The notes under the pieces are model-generated. The model did no database searches. It saw only the letters and a list, made by a program, of their open reading frames with translations, and was not told the DNA's origin. Shown in pieces: positions 1 through 7,930 of a stretch of 25,742 bases of DNA; the stretch's first letter is position 1; the number at the start of each line of letters is the position of its first letter. The position numbers and the translations under genes were made by a program. This DNA comes from SZUA-521 sp041738285 (GTDB taxonomy: Bacteria > Pseudomonadota > Gammaproteobacteria > Pseudomonadales > Azotimanducaceae): the NCBI GenBank assembly GCA_041738285.1, contig JBGSQB010000018.1:1-25742 (forward strand). Direction: 5' to 3'.

Positions 1-651
1 GGCGATCGTGGCCGCGGCCGACCGCCGGTTGAGCAGTCACCCGATGCTACCGAGGATCCCTCGGACGGCGAGGACTTTGCGCAGCGCAGCGCACCTCGAC
101 CTCGCAAAGAGCCCATGTCGGCCGAGAGCCGTACGCGGGACACGCCCGAGTCTCGCGAGCCCACGGGTGAGGCGGCCGGCAAACGTAAACCGCGGCGCGA
201 TCGAAACGCGCTTTCGCGTGGCGATGACTCGCGTGATGGACCGCGGCGTCCGGCGTCCGATGCACTTCCCAGCGCGGGTGTCGAGGTGGTCGAAGTCGAG
301 CCGATGGCGACCGCCGAACTGTTTCCATCGCAACCGGATCGTCACGAGACGCGGGCATCGAACGACCCCCGTTCGCCCCGTCCCGAACAGAACGACGCAA
401 TCGCAGAGCCTGAGGTGATTGCCGAGCTAACCGAAGCCGAGCCCGAATCCGCACCCACGGTGACTCCGGAACGACAGGCTCTGCCGCCGCGTGAGCACGT
501 GCTTTCCGAGCCACAACCGCAACTCGTTGCGTTGCCTGCCAACGAAATCCCGGAAGGCCGCGCATACAACGATCCCCGCGAAGTGCGCAAGCGCGAGCGG
601 GAAGCGCGATTGCGCAAGGAAGGCGTACTCAAGGACAAAGCCGACGGTTGA
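1..651 (+). CDS. rne: Ribonuclease E, C-terminal part (truncated by window edge)
   Basis: The frame is open from base 1 to TGA at 649-651, so 216 C-terminal residues are visible and the N-terminal S1/catalytic half lies outside the window. The visible part is low in complexity, with Arg/Pro/Glu-rich blocks, and looks disordered. That fits the RNase E scaffold region, which binds RNA and degradosome partners. The very end reads GRAYNDPREVRKRERE, close to the conserved C-terminal motif (RA-NDPRE-R) that I recall from Pseudomonas-type RNase E. The convergent neighbour is murB, also as in Pseudomonas. RNase E cleaves mRNA and rRNA precursors at the inner membrane. The call rests on the C-terminal motif and synteny because no catalytic residue is in view. 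Confidence 0.75.
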   Translation, partial: GDRGRGRPPVEQSPDATEDPSDGEDFAQRSAPRPRKEPMSAESRTRDTPESREPTGEAAGKRKPRRDRNALSRGDDSRDGPRRPASDALPSAGVEVVEVEPMATAELFPSQPDRHETRASNDPRSPRPEQNDAIAEPEVIAELTEAEPESAPTVTPERQALPPREHVLSEPQPQLVALPANEIPEGRAYNDPREVRKREREARLRKEGVLKDKADG

Positions 652-672
652 GCACCGTTGTTGCAGCGGCAC

Positions 673-699
673 GCTGTAGGGACCAGCACGCCCTACGGC
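673..699. terminator. Bidirectional hairpin between rne and murB
   Basis: GCTGTAGGG (673-681) pairs with CCCTACGGC (691-699) across a 9-base loop. The 9-bp stem contains one T-G wobble. It lies between two convergent genes and overlaps the murB stop codon. There is no clear T-tract on either side, so termination strength is uncertain. Confidence 0.4.
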
Positions 700-1727
700 T
701 TGCCGATCTGCCGCGGCTCCAGCTCGAGACTCACGCCAAAACGGTCGCCGACCTCATCGCGTATGGCATCTGCGAGTGCCAGCATGTCTGTGGCGTCGGC
801 ACCCCCGCGATTGATCAACACCAAGGCCTGACGGGGCCACACCGCCGCACGCGCGGTCGGCCGCTGCTTGAATCCGCAGGCATCGATCAAGGCCGCAGCG
901 GCAAGCTTGAACCGACCAGGGGATATCGCGTACGCGGGAATCGACGTACCCGCAGCGGCGATCGAATCAAGTTCGCGCGCGCTGACAACCGGATTCTTGA
1001 AGAAGCTGCCCGCATTTGGCGTGCTACGGGGATCGGGTAGTTTCCGGCGTCGGACCCTCACGACGGCGTCGGCTACGTCGATCGGCCGTACGCCACTGCG
1101 TCCCATCGCCGCCAGCTCGCGTTCGATGTCAGGGTAGCTCGTCACCGTGGCACCTTCGCGCCGAAGCCGAAGACGCACTTCGACGATGACATACTTCTGT
1201 GCGCCCTCACGTCGAAAGCTACTGTCGCGGTAGGAGAACTCGCAGTCGGCAGCGAGCAGTTCCACGAGTTCGAGTGAATCCGTATCGACGACGGTGACCG
1301 CTTCGATGACCGTATCGAGCTCAACGCCATATGCGCCGATGTTCTGTACCGGGGCACCGCCGACTCGTCCCGGAATGAGCGCCAGATTCTCGAGTCCACG
1401 CAATCCTCGACCCAATGCGTAGCGCACGAGATCGTTCCAAACCATGCCGGCGCCAACAGTCACGTCGACACCAGCGCCCGTGCTCTTCGTGGCCACGTGA
1501 GTGAGATCCGGTATCAACACGCATCCGGGCACGTGGCGGTGCATGATCACGTTACTGCCGCCACCGAGGATCGTCAGCGCCTGGCTGCGCGCCTTGCACC
1601 ACTCAATGGCGCGTCGGACGTCGGCGACGCTCGACGCGCGCAGTACGAAGTCGGCGGTGCTGGGTAGCCGCAGCGAATTGGCTTGCGTCAGGTCGGCGTT
1701 CGCCTCGATGACGAGCGTTGTAGTCAT
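693..1727 (-). CDS. murB: UDP-N-acetylenolpyruvoylglucosamine reductase
   Basis: MurB is a cytoplasmic FAD enzyme. It reduces UDP-GlcNAc-enolpyruvate to UDP-MurNAc with NADPH, the second committed step of peptidoglycan synthesis. The 344-residue product has the FAD-binding motif LGGGSN (54-59), the long type I signature around LENLALIPG and APVQNIGAYG (112-134), the YRDS motif near 166-169, and SFFKNP (241-246), whose Ser241 matches the proton-donating serine. The C-terminal Glu337 aligns with the catalytic glutamate of E. coli MurB. Length is normal for type I enzymes. The ATG overlaps the stop of the upstream alkB gene in an ATGA junction (1724-1727), so the two are probably translated together. 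Convergent rne lies downstream. Confidence 0.96.
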   Translation of the reverse strand: MTTTLVIEANADLTQANSLRLPSTADFVLRASSVADVRRAIEWCKARSQALTILGGGSNVIMHRHVPGCVLIPDLTHVATKSTGAGVDVTVGAGMVWNDLVRYALGRGLRGLENLALIPGRVGGAPVQNIGAYGVELDTVIEAVTVVDTDSLELVELLAADCEFSYRDSSFRREGAQKYVIVEVRLRLRREGATVTSYPDIERELAAMGRSGVRPIDVADAVVRVRRRKLPDPRSTPNAGSFFKNPVVSARELDSIAAAGTSIPAYAISPGRFKLAAAALIDACGFKQRPTARAAVWPRQALVLINRGGADATDMLALADAIRDEVGDRFGVSLELEPRQIGKP

Positions 1728-2347
1728 CGTCCGAGGACCCGGCGCAACGTGAGGTTGATGCGCTGCCCCACCCTGCGCGCCGTCTTCGGGACACTGTGTT
1801 GCCAGTGCCGTTGGCTTTCGCCATACATGATCAGCAGCGATCCTCCAGGCAAGTCGATGTCCATCACCGCGCTACGATCGCGTCGGCGCAGTTTGAACCG
1901 CCGACCGCTACCCAGGCTGAGCGACGCAATGACCGGATGCGCTCCGAGTTCTGGCTCAGCGTCCGCGTGCCAGCCCATGCTATCAGCCCCATCGCGGTAT
2001 CGGTTGAGCAGGACGAAGTTGAAGGGCACGTCGAGCCGCGCTGAAACCAGTGCACGCAGTTCCGCCGTTGTCCCCTGTATGCCGTTGCCCGAGTGGGCAA
2101 TCCCGGAGTAGGTATAAGTCACATTCGGTTCCGCCATCCAAGCGGTCAGTCGCGGAGTCGCAACACGACGCCCGAACATCCGCAGATGTTCTTGTGCCCA
2201 TTCGATTGGCTCAGCGAGCAAGCGCCCGTAGAATTCGTCCGACAGTGCAGGTTCGAGAAACGTTGGCAACAGCAGAATATCGTCACAGACGGACTGCGCG
2301 ATCACGCGGAGTGCGGCGGATGGTTGCCATCGATCAAGCCGCGTCAC
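1724..2347 (-). CDS. AlkB-family 2-oxoglutarate/Fe(II) DNA dioxygenase
   Basis: The 207-residue product has the AlkB fold signatures. The NRYRDG segment (115-120) leads into the iron ligands His127 and Asp129 in GWHAD, with the distal ligand His184 in WQHSVPKT. A C-terminal R-x5-R (Arg196, Arg202 in RINLTLR) should bind 2-oxoglutarate. Enzymes of this type oxidatively remove N-methyl lesions such as 1-methyladenine and 3-methylcytosine from DNA or RNA. Size and the bare catalytic-domain layout resemble ALKBH2/3-like bacterial homologues, so the exact subtype is left open. The start is GTG at 2345-2347 with only a weak ribosome binding site. The gene overlaps murB by 4 bases and is divergent from the dehydrogenase gene 46 bases away. 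No Ada or LexA box was seen next to it. Confidence 0.9.
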   Translation of the reverse strand: MTRLDRWQPSAALRVIAQSVCDDILLLPTFLEPALSDEFYGRLLAEPIEWAQEHLRMFGRRVATPRLTAWMAEPNVTYTYSGIAHSGNGIQGTTAELRALVSARLDVPFNFVLLNRYRDGADSMGWHADAEPELGAHPVIASLSLGSGRRFKLRRRDRSAVMDIDLPGGSLLIMYGESQRHWQHSVPKTARRVGQRINLTLRRVLGR

Positions 2348-2393
2348 ACAGACACTTCATTCGACATCGTTCACAATCAGCAGAGGAAAACCG

Positions 2394-3164
2394 ATGAAAC
2401 TCGAGAGCAAAGTAGCGGTAATCACGGGCGGCGCCAGCGGACTTGGTCGCGCCACCGCAGAAACGATCGTCGAAGCGGGCGGCAAAGTTGCGCTGTTCGA
2501 TCTGAACGAGGATCTTGCCCAGGCGACCGCCAAGGCGCTCGGTAAGAATGCGGCTGCCTTCAAGGTCAATGTGACCGAAGAGGAGTCCGTCCAGGCCGCG
2601 ATCAATGCAACCATGGACCGCTTCAAGGCCATCCACATCAACGTCAACTGTGCAGGTATCGGTGCCGCAGCACGTACCATCTCCAAAGACGGTGCGATGC
2701 CGCTGAAAATGTTCAGTTTCGTCATCGGTGTGAACCTGATTGGCACCTTCAATACGCTGCGCCTGTGTGCGGAGCAGATGCAGAAGAACGAACCCGAGGC
2801 ACCCGATGATGAGCGTGGAGTCATCATCAATACGGCTTCCGTCGCGGCCTTCGATGGCCAGATCGGCCAGGCAGCCTACAGCGCCAGCAAAGCCGGTGTC
2901 GTGGGAATGACGCTTCCGATCGCGCGCGACCTGTCACGGGTGGGCGTGCGTATCTGCACGATTGCACCAGGCATCTTCGAAACGCCCATGATGATGGGGG
3001 CCCCCGATCGCGTGAAGCAGCCATTGATCGACATGGTCCAATTCCCCAAGCGCCTGGGCGTGGCGCCGGAGTTTGCGCTTCTCGCGCGCCAGATCATCGA
3101 GAACCCCTACCTCAATGGCGAGACCATTCGCCTCGACGGTGGGATTCGAATGCAACCCAAGTAA
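2394..3164 (+). CDS. Short-chain dehydrogenase, HSD10-like 3-hydroxyacyl-CoA dehydrogenase
   Basis: This is a 256-residue classical SDR. The NAD-binding TGGASGLG is at 11-18, the NCAG motif follows near 85-88, and the catalytic Ser149, Tyr162 and Lys166 sit in NTASV and YSASK. The ending with RLDGGIRMQP, and FETPMM in the substrate loop, are typical of the HSD17B10 (type II 3-hydroxyacyl-CoA dehydrogenase) group. That group oxidises short or branched 3-hydroxyacyl-CoA with NAD+ in beta-oxidation and isoleucine breakdown. Substrate choice cannot be read from sequence. AGAGGA at 2382-2387 is a good ribosome binding site seven bases before the ATG. The gene is divergent from alkB and convergent with kdsB, with only 17 bases between the stops and no hairpin visible there. 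Confidence 0.9.
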   Translation: MKLESKVAVITGGASGLGRATAETIVEAGGKVALFDLNEDLAQATAKALGKNAAAFKVNVTEEESVQAAINATMDRFKAIHINVNCAGIGAAARTISKDGAMPLKMFSFVIGVNLIGTFNTLRLCAEQMQKNEPEAPDDERGVIINTASVAAFDGQIGQAAYSASKAGVVGMTLPIARDLSRVGVRICTIAPGIFETPMMMGAPDRVKQPLIDMVQFPKRLGVAPEFALLARQIIENPYLNGETIRLDGGIRMQPK

Positions 3165-3181
3165 AGGCATGCGACTTCCGC

Positions 3182-3949
3182 TCATGCTTTGGTCTGACCG
3201 AGGTGTGAGCGGACACGCGCCAGGTCCGCGGGCGTGTCGATACCGCCAGGCACTTCGGCGGCTGCCGGCGCCACAATGATGTCGATGTCGTTGTGCAGCA
3301 GGCGCAGCTGCTCCAGTGACTCGATTGCTTCCGTTGGCGCAGGCCGCAATTGACAGAACCGGGTCAGCGCCGAGACTCGGTAGCCGTAGATGCCGATATG
3401 TCGCCACCATGCACTGCGTGGTAACTCGCCCCCCCGCATCGATTCGAAGTCATCGCGGTTCCACGGGATCGGCGCCCGCGAGAAGTACAACGCACGACCG
3501 CCTTGACTGCGCACCACCTTCACGACGTTTGGATCGAATACCTGTGCCCGGTCGATGATCGGTTCGCATAGCGTCGCGACCGCCGCGGTCGATGTGGACA
3601 GGAGATCGGCGACCTGGTTGATGACAACTGGTGGAATGAGGGGTTCATCGCCCTGCACATTCACGACCACATCGTCGCGCGCCCACCCGCGCCGAGTGAC
3701 CACCTCCATCACTCTGTCCGAACCCGAGGTGTGGTCGACACGCGTCATCGTCCACGGCACGCCAAACTCGTCGAGCACGTCGGCCACGCGCGGATCGTCC
3801 ACTGCCACAACGACATCAGCTGCGTTGCTCAAGCGCGCCTGCTGCGCGACTCGCACGACCATCGGCGTGCCATGTATGTCCGACAAAGGCTTGCCAGGCA
3901 GACGCGTAGAGGCAAAGCGCGCTGGAATGACAACGAAGAACGGTCCCAT
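3182..3949 (-). CDS. kdsB: 3-deoxy-manno-octulosonate cytidylyltransferase
   Basis: KdsB activates Kdo with CTP to give CMP-Kdo, the donor for the LPS inner core. The 255-residue product begins with the nucleotide-binding segment IPARFASTRLPGKPL (8-22), then has SGSDRV (75-80), the metal-binding GDEP (100-103) and YFSRAPIP. The start was set at ATG 3947-3949 rather than a longer in-frame extension to 4054. This ATG gives the normal family N-terminus and is preceded by the strong ribosome binding site AAGGAGGA (3953-3960). It overlaps the stop of the msbA-lpxK gene in a TGATG junction, so KdsB is the last gene of the exbB-exbD-msbA/lpxK operon. The ptpA and Trm112-like genes that I recall beside kdsB in Pseudomonas are absent. 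Confidence 0.96.
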   Translation of the reverse strand: MGPFFVVIPARFASTRLPGKPLSDIHGTPMVVRVAQQARLSNAADVVVAVDDPRVADVLDEFGVPWTMTRVDHTSGSDRVMEVVTRRGWARDDVVVNVQGDEPLIPPVVINQVADLLSTSTAAVATLCEPIIDRAQVFDPNVVKVVRSQGGRALYFSRAPIPWNRDDFESMRGGELPRSAWWRHIGIYGYRVSALTRFCQLRPAPTEAIESLEQLRLLHNDIDIIVAPAAAEVPGGIDTPADLARVRSHLGQTKA

Positions 3950-6825
3950 CAATCCTCCTTCAACGGTCGCGGCCGAATGCCATGTGCATCGAGCGCTGCA
4001 GCAAGTGCAGCCGACCCGTCCGCCGGCAAGGCTACTTCCATCTCCAGATACCACAGTTGTGCTGGCAGCAACTGCGGGTCGAGCGCCACAAGTTTGACCG
4101 CGTCCTTCTCCGTCACCACGACGGGCAGCTGATCGCCGAAGGCGAGATCAGATGGCTTGAAGACTTGGTGATCCGGGAACGGATGCACGATAGGTTCCAT
4201 CTCCAGCTGCGACAGTCGATCGAAGAAGCGTGCAGGATTGCCAATGCCCGCGGCCGCATGTACGGCGCAGCGGGCGAACGCTTCGACGGGCCGGCGCTCG
4301 CCGCCGACAACGGCTACGAGCGCAGTGGCTCGGTCGGTCATCACGAACTCCCTCGACACGAGTCCGGTCGCGCGGCCATTGGCGATGACGAGATCGACGG
4401 ACTCCAGGCGCTCCTTTGGCTCTCGCAGTGGGCCTGCGGGCAGACACCGACCGTTGCCAATACCCCGGTCGCCGTCGAGGACCACGATCTCGAGATCGCG
4501 CGCAAGTGCATAGTGCTGCAGGCCGTCATCAGCAATCACCACATCGCAGTCATACCGATCGAGCAACTGCCGCACTGCAGCGACCCGGTCGGGATCGACC
4601 ACGACCGGGGCCCGTGTGCGACGCGCGATGAGCGGTGCTTCGTCGCCGGCTTCCGACGCCGCTGTACTCGAGTCCACTTGCATCGGATAAACGCCACCGC
4701 CGCCATATCCTCGCGACACGACTCCTGGCCTGAAGCCGCGTTCCATCAGCCATCGCACGAGATGAATGACGAGCGGCGTCTTGCCAGTGCCGCCGACTGT
4801 CAGGTTGCCAACTACGATCACCGGTACGGAGGCGCGCCACGGAGCCTTCATGCCAGTGACGAATTTCATGCGCCGTCGCTCCGCCGCCAAGCGAAAGATC
4901 CATGACAGGGGTGCGAGCAATCGCACCCAGCGGGCGTTGCCATACCAGGCCCGCACCCATACGCCCTGTCCTGCCAACCGCTCAACTGGGGGGCGAGTCG
5001 CGCGCTTTGGAGTTCGCAGCAGCGGTGGCGGAGCTTCCGAACCTGCCTGGTCGTCGAACTGCACCTCGTGGAGTTTTGCGTATACGCCTTTGCGGTCGAG
5101 CAACTCGCGATGTGTGCCGCGTTCGACAATGCGCCCGCCGTCCATGACGAGGATGAGGTCTGCCGTCTCGATGGTGGACAGTCGGTGGGCAATGACGAGC
5201 GTCGTGCGACCTCGCATGACTTCTTCGAGCGCCGCCTGGATCGACTTCTCAGACTCCGTGTCCAGCGCCGATGTGGCCTCATCGAGAATCAGTATCGGTG
5301 CATTCTTCAGCAGCGCGCGGGCGATGGCGATGCGTTGTCGCTGTCCACCGGAGAGGAGTACACCATCGTCGCCAACGATCGTTGCCAGCCCTTCTGGTAA
5401 CGCTGCGATGAATCCGTCGGCGTGTGCACGGCGTGCGGCATCGCTGATGTCCTGCGTACTCGCGCCGCTCAAGCCGCCGTAGGCGATATTGCGCTCGAGC
5501 GTGTCATTGAAGAGCACGACCTGCTGATTCACCAATGCGATCTGGTCCCGCAGTGATCGCAACCTGTAGGACGGCAATGGCACACCATCGAGCAGTATTT
5601 CACCCTTGCTGGGTTCATAGAAACGTGGGATGAGGCTCGCGAGCGTGGTCTTGCCGCCACCCGAGCGGCCCACGAGCGCTACGCGCTGGCCAGGGGCAAT
5701 TGTCAGGTTGACGTCGTCGAGAACAGGTGTCGCGCTTCCCTCGTAGGCGAACGAGACATTGCGAAACTCGATCTCGCCGCGTACTCGATCGCGCGTCACC
5801 GTACCGACATCGATCTCTGTGTCCTGATCGAGTTGGGAGAACACGTCCTCCGCTGCGGCGAGGCCCCGCTGCAACCGAGAGCTCACCTCGGAGAGCTTCT
5901 TGATTGGTCGGGCGAGCAGTCCTGCGAGCCCCAAGAAATACACGACATCTCCGGCCGACATGTCACCAGCAATGTCGGGCTGAAACAGCAGGCCGATCAA
6001 CAGGGCCAGCGCACCAGCGACGAAAACCTGTACTACCTGCGTGCTCCATGCCTTAGTCGCAATCATCTTCAGGTTCTGACGCTGATTGTCGTCGCTGAAC
6101 CGGTTGAAGCGAGCGCGCTCGTAAGCCTCACCGCCGAAGATGCGAACCACGTGATAGGCATTTACGGTCTCGGACGCCACGTGAGTCACATCACCCATCG
6201 AGTGCTGGATTCGGCGACTGATTCTTCGAAAGCGTCGACTGGCAAACGTAACGACGGTTGCAACCAGCGGCGTGATGATGAGAAAGATCAGCGTCAACTT
6301 CCAGTTCGCGAACAACATTGCACCGAGCAACACTGCTACTTTCGAACCGTCCTGCAGCGCGGTCTTGAGCGCGTCGGTCGCGGTATCCCGCAGCTGCGCA
6401 ACGTTGAATGTCAGTCGCGATACCAGATGGCCACGCGCGCTACGATCGAAGAACGAACTCGGCATGGCGAGCAATTGATCGAACAACTCACAGCGAATCG
6501 TGTGTACGACGCGGTAGGACACTCGCGACAAGAAGTACTCGCCAGCAAACTCACCCAAGCCGCGCACCAGTACGACTGCCATGATCAATGCGGGGAACAG
6601 CGTCCAATCGGTGTTGCCCGGATTTGACAGTGCCTCGACGACATCCCCGAACAGTCGCGCGAAATAGGCTTCGGCAGCACTGCCAAGACCAAAGCCAATG
6701 AGGGCAATGAGAAAGTACGGCCACATCGGCCGGACGTACTTCAACAGGCGACGATAGATGGCCCAATCGTGGCCGCCACGCGCGGGCACCGATCCGCCAT
6801 CCGCCACCGCCGCTCTTTCAGTCAC
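3949..6825 (-). CDS. msbA-lpxK: MsbA lipid A flippase fused to LpxK lipid A 4'-kinase
   Basis: One open frame of 958 residues covers two proteins that are normally separate. Residues about 20-330 are the ABC exporter membrane domain. The ATPase follows, with Walker A GRSGGGKT (386-393), signature LSGGQ (491-495), Walker B ILILDE (511-516) and switch His547; this half ends near 590 and matches full-length MsbA. A proline/charged linker (about 592-621) joins it to a complete LpxK. LpxK has a hydrophobic N-terminal stretch (631-648), P-loop GNLTVGGTGKTP (673-684), ADDGLQH (765-771) and LPAGPLREP. MsbA flips lipid A-core across the inner membrane; LpxK phosphorylates the disaccharide 4' position on the cytoplasmic side. 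Both catalytic domains would face the cytoplasm, so the fusion is topologically possible. The start is GTG at 6823-6825, overlapping exbD by 8 bases. An internal start for free LpxK is possible (see separate entry). Confidence 0.9.
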   Translation of the reverse strand: MTERAAVADGGSVPARGGHDWAIYRRLLKYVRPMWPYFLIALIGFGLGSAAEAYFARLFGDVVEALSNPGNTDWTLFPALIMAVVLVRGLGEFAGEYFLSRVSYRVVHTIRCELFDQLLAMPSSFFDRSARGHLVSRLTFNVAQLRDTATDALKTALQDGSKVAVLLGAMLFANWKLTLIFLIITPLVATVVTFASRRFRRISRRIQHSMGDVTHVASETVNAYHVVRIFGGEAYERARFNRFSDDNQRQNLKMIATKAWSTQVVQVFVAGALALLIGLLFQPDIAGDMSAGDVVYFLGLAGLLARPIKKLSEVSSRLQRGLAAAEDVFSQLDQDTEIDVGTVTRDRVRGEIEFRNVSFAYEGSATPVLDDVNLTIAPGQRVALVGRSGGGKTTLASLIPRFYEPSKGEILLDGVPLPSYRLRSLRDQIALVNQQVVLFNDTLERNIAYGGLSGASTQDISDAARRAHADGFIAALPEGLATIVGDDGVLLSGGQRQRIAIARALLKNAPILILDEATSALDTESEKSIQAALEEVMRGRTTLVIAHRLSTIETADLILVMDGGRIVERGTHRELLDRKGVYAKLHEVQFDDQAGSEAPPPLLRTPKRATRPPVERLAGQGVWVRAWYGNARWVRLLAPLSWIFRLAAERRRMKFVTGMKAPWRASVPVIVVGNLTVGGTGKTPLVIHLVRWLMERGFRPGVVSRGYGGGGVYPMQVDSSTAASEAGDEAPLIARRTRAPVVVDPDRVAAVRQLLDRYDCDVVIADDGLQHYALARDLEIVVLDGDRGIGNGRCLPAGPLREPKERLESVDLVIANGRATGLVSREFVMTDRATALVAVVGGERRPVEAFARCAVHAAAGIGNPARFFDRLSQLEMEPIVHPFPDHQVFKPSDLAFGDQLPVVVTEKDAVKLVALDPQLLPAQLWYLEMEVALPADGSAALAAALDAHGIRPRPLKED
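4954..4972 (-). promoter_or_regulatory. Possible internal start for free LpxK
   Basis: An in-frame GTG (4954-4956, codon 624 of the fusion) is preceded by a purine-rich AGGACAGGG (4964-4972) seven bases upstream. Starting here would give a 335-residue LpxK, the usual family length. Whether ribosomes use it cannot be told from sequence. The fused product and a free LpxK might both be made. Confidence 0.3.
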
Positions 6826-7246
6826 CGCCGGTCTCGAGCGGATTGCGCGTAGTGATGCTCAATTGTGTGAGGCCGACCTGCCCTGCCGCGTCCATGGCGG
6901 TGACAACATCCTGATGCCGAGCGTCGGCATCAGCGGTGATCACGAGTCGTCGCGACATATCGCCGCCACTCACCTCTCGCAGCGCTTTCATGAGCGTCGC
7001 CAGCTGATTGTTCACCAGCAGCCGGTTGTTGACCGCATAGGCGCCGTCCGCGGCGATCGTCACTTCGATGACGTTGTCTTCGACTTCACGCACATCCGCC
7101 GAAGCCTCGGGTAGCTCGACTTCGAGTTCCGTCTCGCGAATGAACGTCGTGGAGACCATGAAGAAGATCAGCAACAGGAACACGACATCGATCAGAGGTG
7201 TCAGCTCGATGCTCGCATCCTGACGCGCCCGGCGTCGGAACTTCAT
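6818..7246 (-). CDS. exbD: ExbD/TolR-family biopolymer transport protein
   Basis: The 142-residue protein has a short basic cytoplasmic N-terminus, one membrane helix (about 15-33, TPLIDVVFLLLIFFM) and a periplasmic domain. Asp20 in the helix is the conserved protonatable residue that ExbD and TolR use to harvest the proton gradient with their ExbB/TolQ partner. The ATG overlaps the exbB stop as ATGA (7243-7246), and the stop overlaps the msbA-lpxK GTG by 8 bases, so it is the middle of an operon. No TonB or TolA gene is in the window, so the periplasmic partner is unknown. Pairing of exbBD with lpxK matches the Pseudomonas gene order. Confidence 0.92.
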   Translation of the reverse strand: MKFRRRARQDASIELTPLIDVVFLLLIFFMVSTTFIRETELEVELPEASADVREVEDNVIEVTIAADGAYAVNNRLLVNNQLATLMKALREVSGGDMSRRLVITADADARHQDVVTAMDAAGQVGLTQLSITTRNPLETGGD

Positions 7247-7866
7247 AGTCGCGGGTCCAGCTCCCGCTCACCATGCATGATCTCGACCAGCTTGCTCGCC
7301 TCCTGTTCCATCGCTACCACTAGGTCATCGACTCGCCGCAGGAAATAGCGGTGGAACATGAGCGCCGGAATGGCGACGCCGAGCCCAGCCGCGGTCGTAA
7401 TCAGGGCCTGGCTGATGCCTCCAGCCAACAGGTTTGCGTTGCCGCTACCTTCGAGCATGAGCACGGTGAAGACCTTGATCATGCCGACCACGGTGCCCAA
7501 CAGGCCAAGTAGCGGACTGACCGAAGCGATCGTGCCGAGCGGAGTCAGATATCGCTCGAGTTCGTGCATCACCGCGTCAGCCGCTTCCTCCATGGACTCT
7601 TTCATGATTTCGCGTCCGCGCCGAGCGTTGGCGAGACCCGCGGCGAACACCTGACCGAGCGGACTGCCGGTCCGAATGTCGCGCAGCTTCTGTGGATCGA
7701 GCTCGTTCTTCTTGACGAATCCCCACACTTGGGCCACCAGCGTGCGCGGAACCACGCGGGAGGCTTGCAGTGTCCATATGCGTTCCACGCAGATTGCCGC
7801 TGCCACTACGGAACATAGGATGATCGGGATCATCAACCAGCCACCGGCCTGAACCAACTCGAGCAC
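7243..7866 (-). CDS. exbB: ExbB/TolQ/MotA-family proton channel protein
   Basis: The 207-residue inner-membrane protein has three predicted helices (roughly 8-28, 110-132 and 150-175). The conserved MotA/TolQ/ExbB segment SVSPLLGLLGTVVGMI lies in the second. With ExbD it forms the proton channel that energises a periplasmic partner. The start is GTG at 7864-7866. An AAGGG ribosome binding site (7877-7881) is ten bases upstream, and a perfect TATAAT box lies just beyond it. It is the first gene of the operon exbB-exbD-msbA/lpxK-kdsB. Its 3' end overlaps exbD by four bases. Confidence 0.92.
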   Translation of the reverse strand: MLELVQAGGWLMIPIILCSVVAAAICVERIWTLQASRVVPRTLVAQVWGFVKKNELDPQKLRDIRTGSPLGQVFAAGLANARRGREIMKESMEEAADAVMHELERYLTPLGTIASVSPLLGLLGTVVGMIKVFTVLMLEGSGNANLLAGGISQALITTAAGLGVAIPALMFHRYFLRRVDDLVVAMEQEASKLVEIMHGERELDPRL

Positions 7867-7897
7867 TGTCTTGATTCCCTTCGCTACAGCGAGCTGG

Positions 7898-7903
7898 ATT
7901 ATA
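7898..7903 (-). promoter_or_regulatory. -10 box for the exbB operon
   Basis: On the minus strand 7903-7898 reads TATAAT, a perfect sigma-70 -10 hexamer, about 31 bases before the exbB GTG. No convincing -35 is seen at 16-18 bases spacing. The box sits between exbB and the end of the upstream aldolase-like gene and would give a leader of about 25 bases. Confidence 0.5.
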
Positions 7904-7930
7904 GAGGACGAAAGGCGCCAGTACGCAGTG

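Noticed and set aside
2348..2393. Promoters between alkB and the dehydrogenase gene
   Set aside because: Two promoters are expected in 46 bases, but no hexamer pair with proper spacing could be defended.
3950..4054. N-terminal extension of kdsB
   Set aside because: It overlaps the end of lpxK, encodes nothing family-like, and the ATG at 3949 has a strong ribosome binding site.
5833..6627. Plus-strand 264-codon frame inside msbA
   Set aside because: It is antisense to the MsbA membrane domain; GC-rich third positions keep the opposite frame open by chance.
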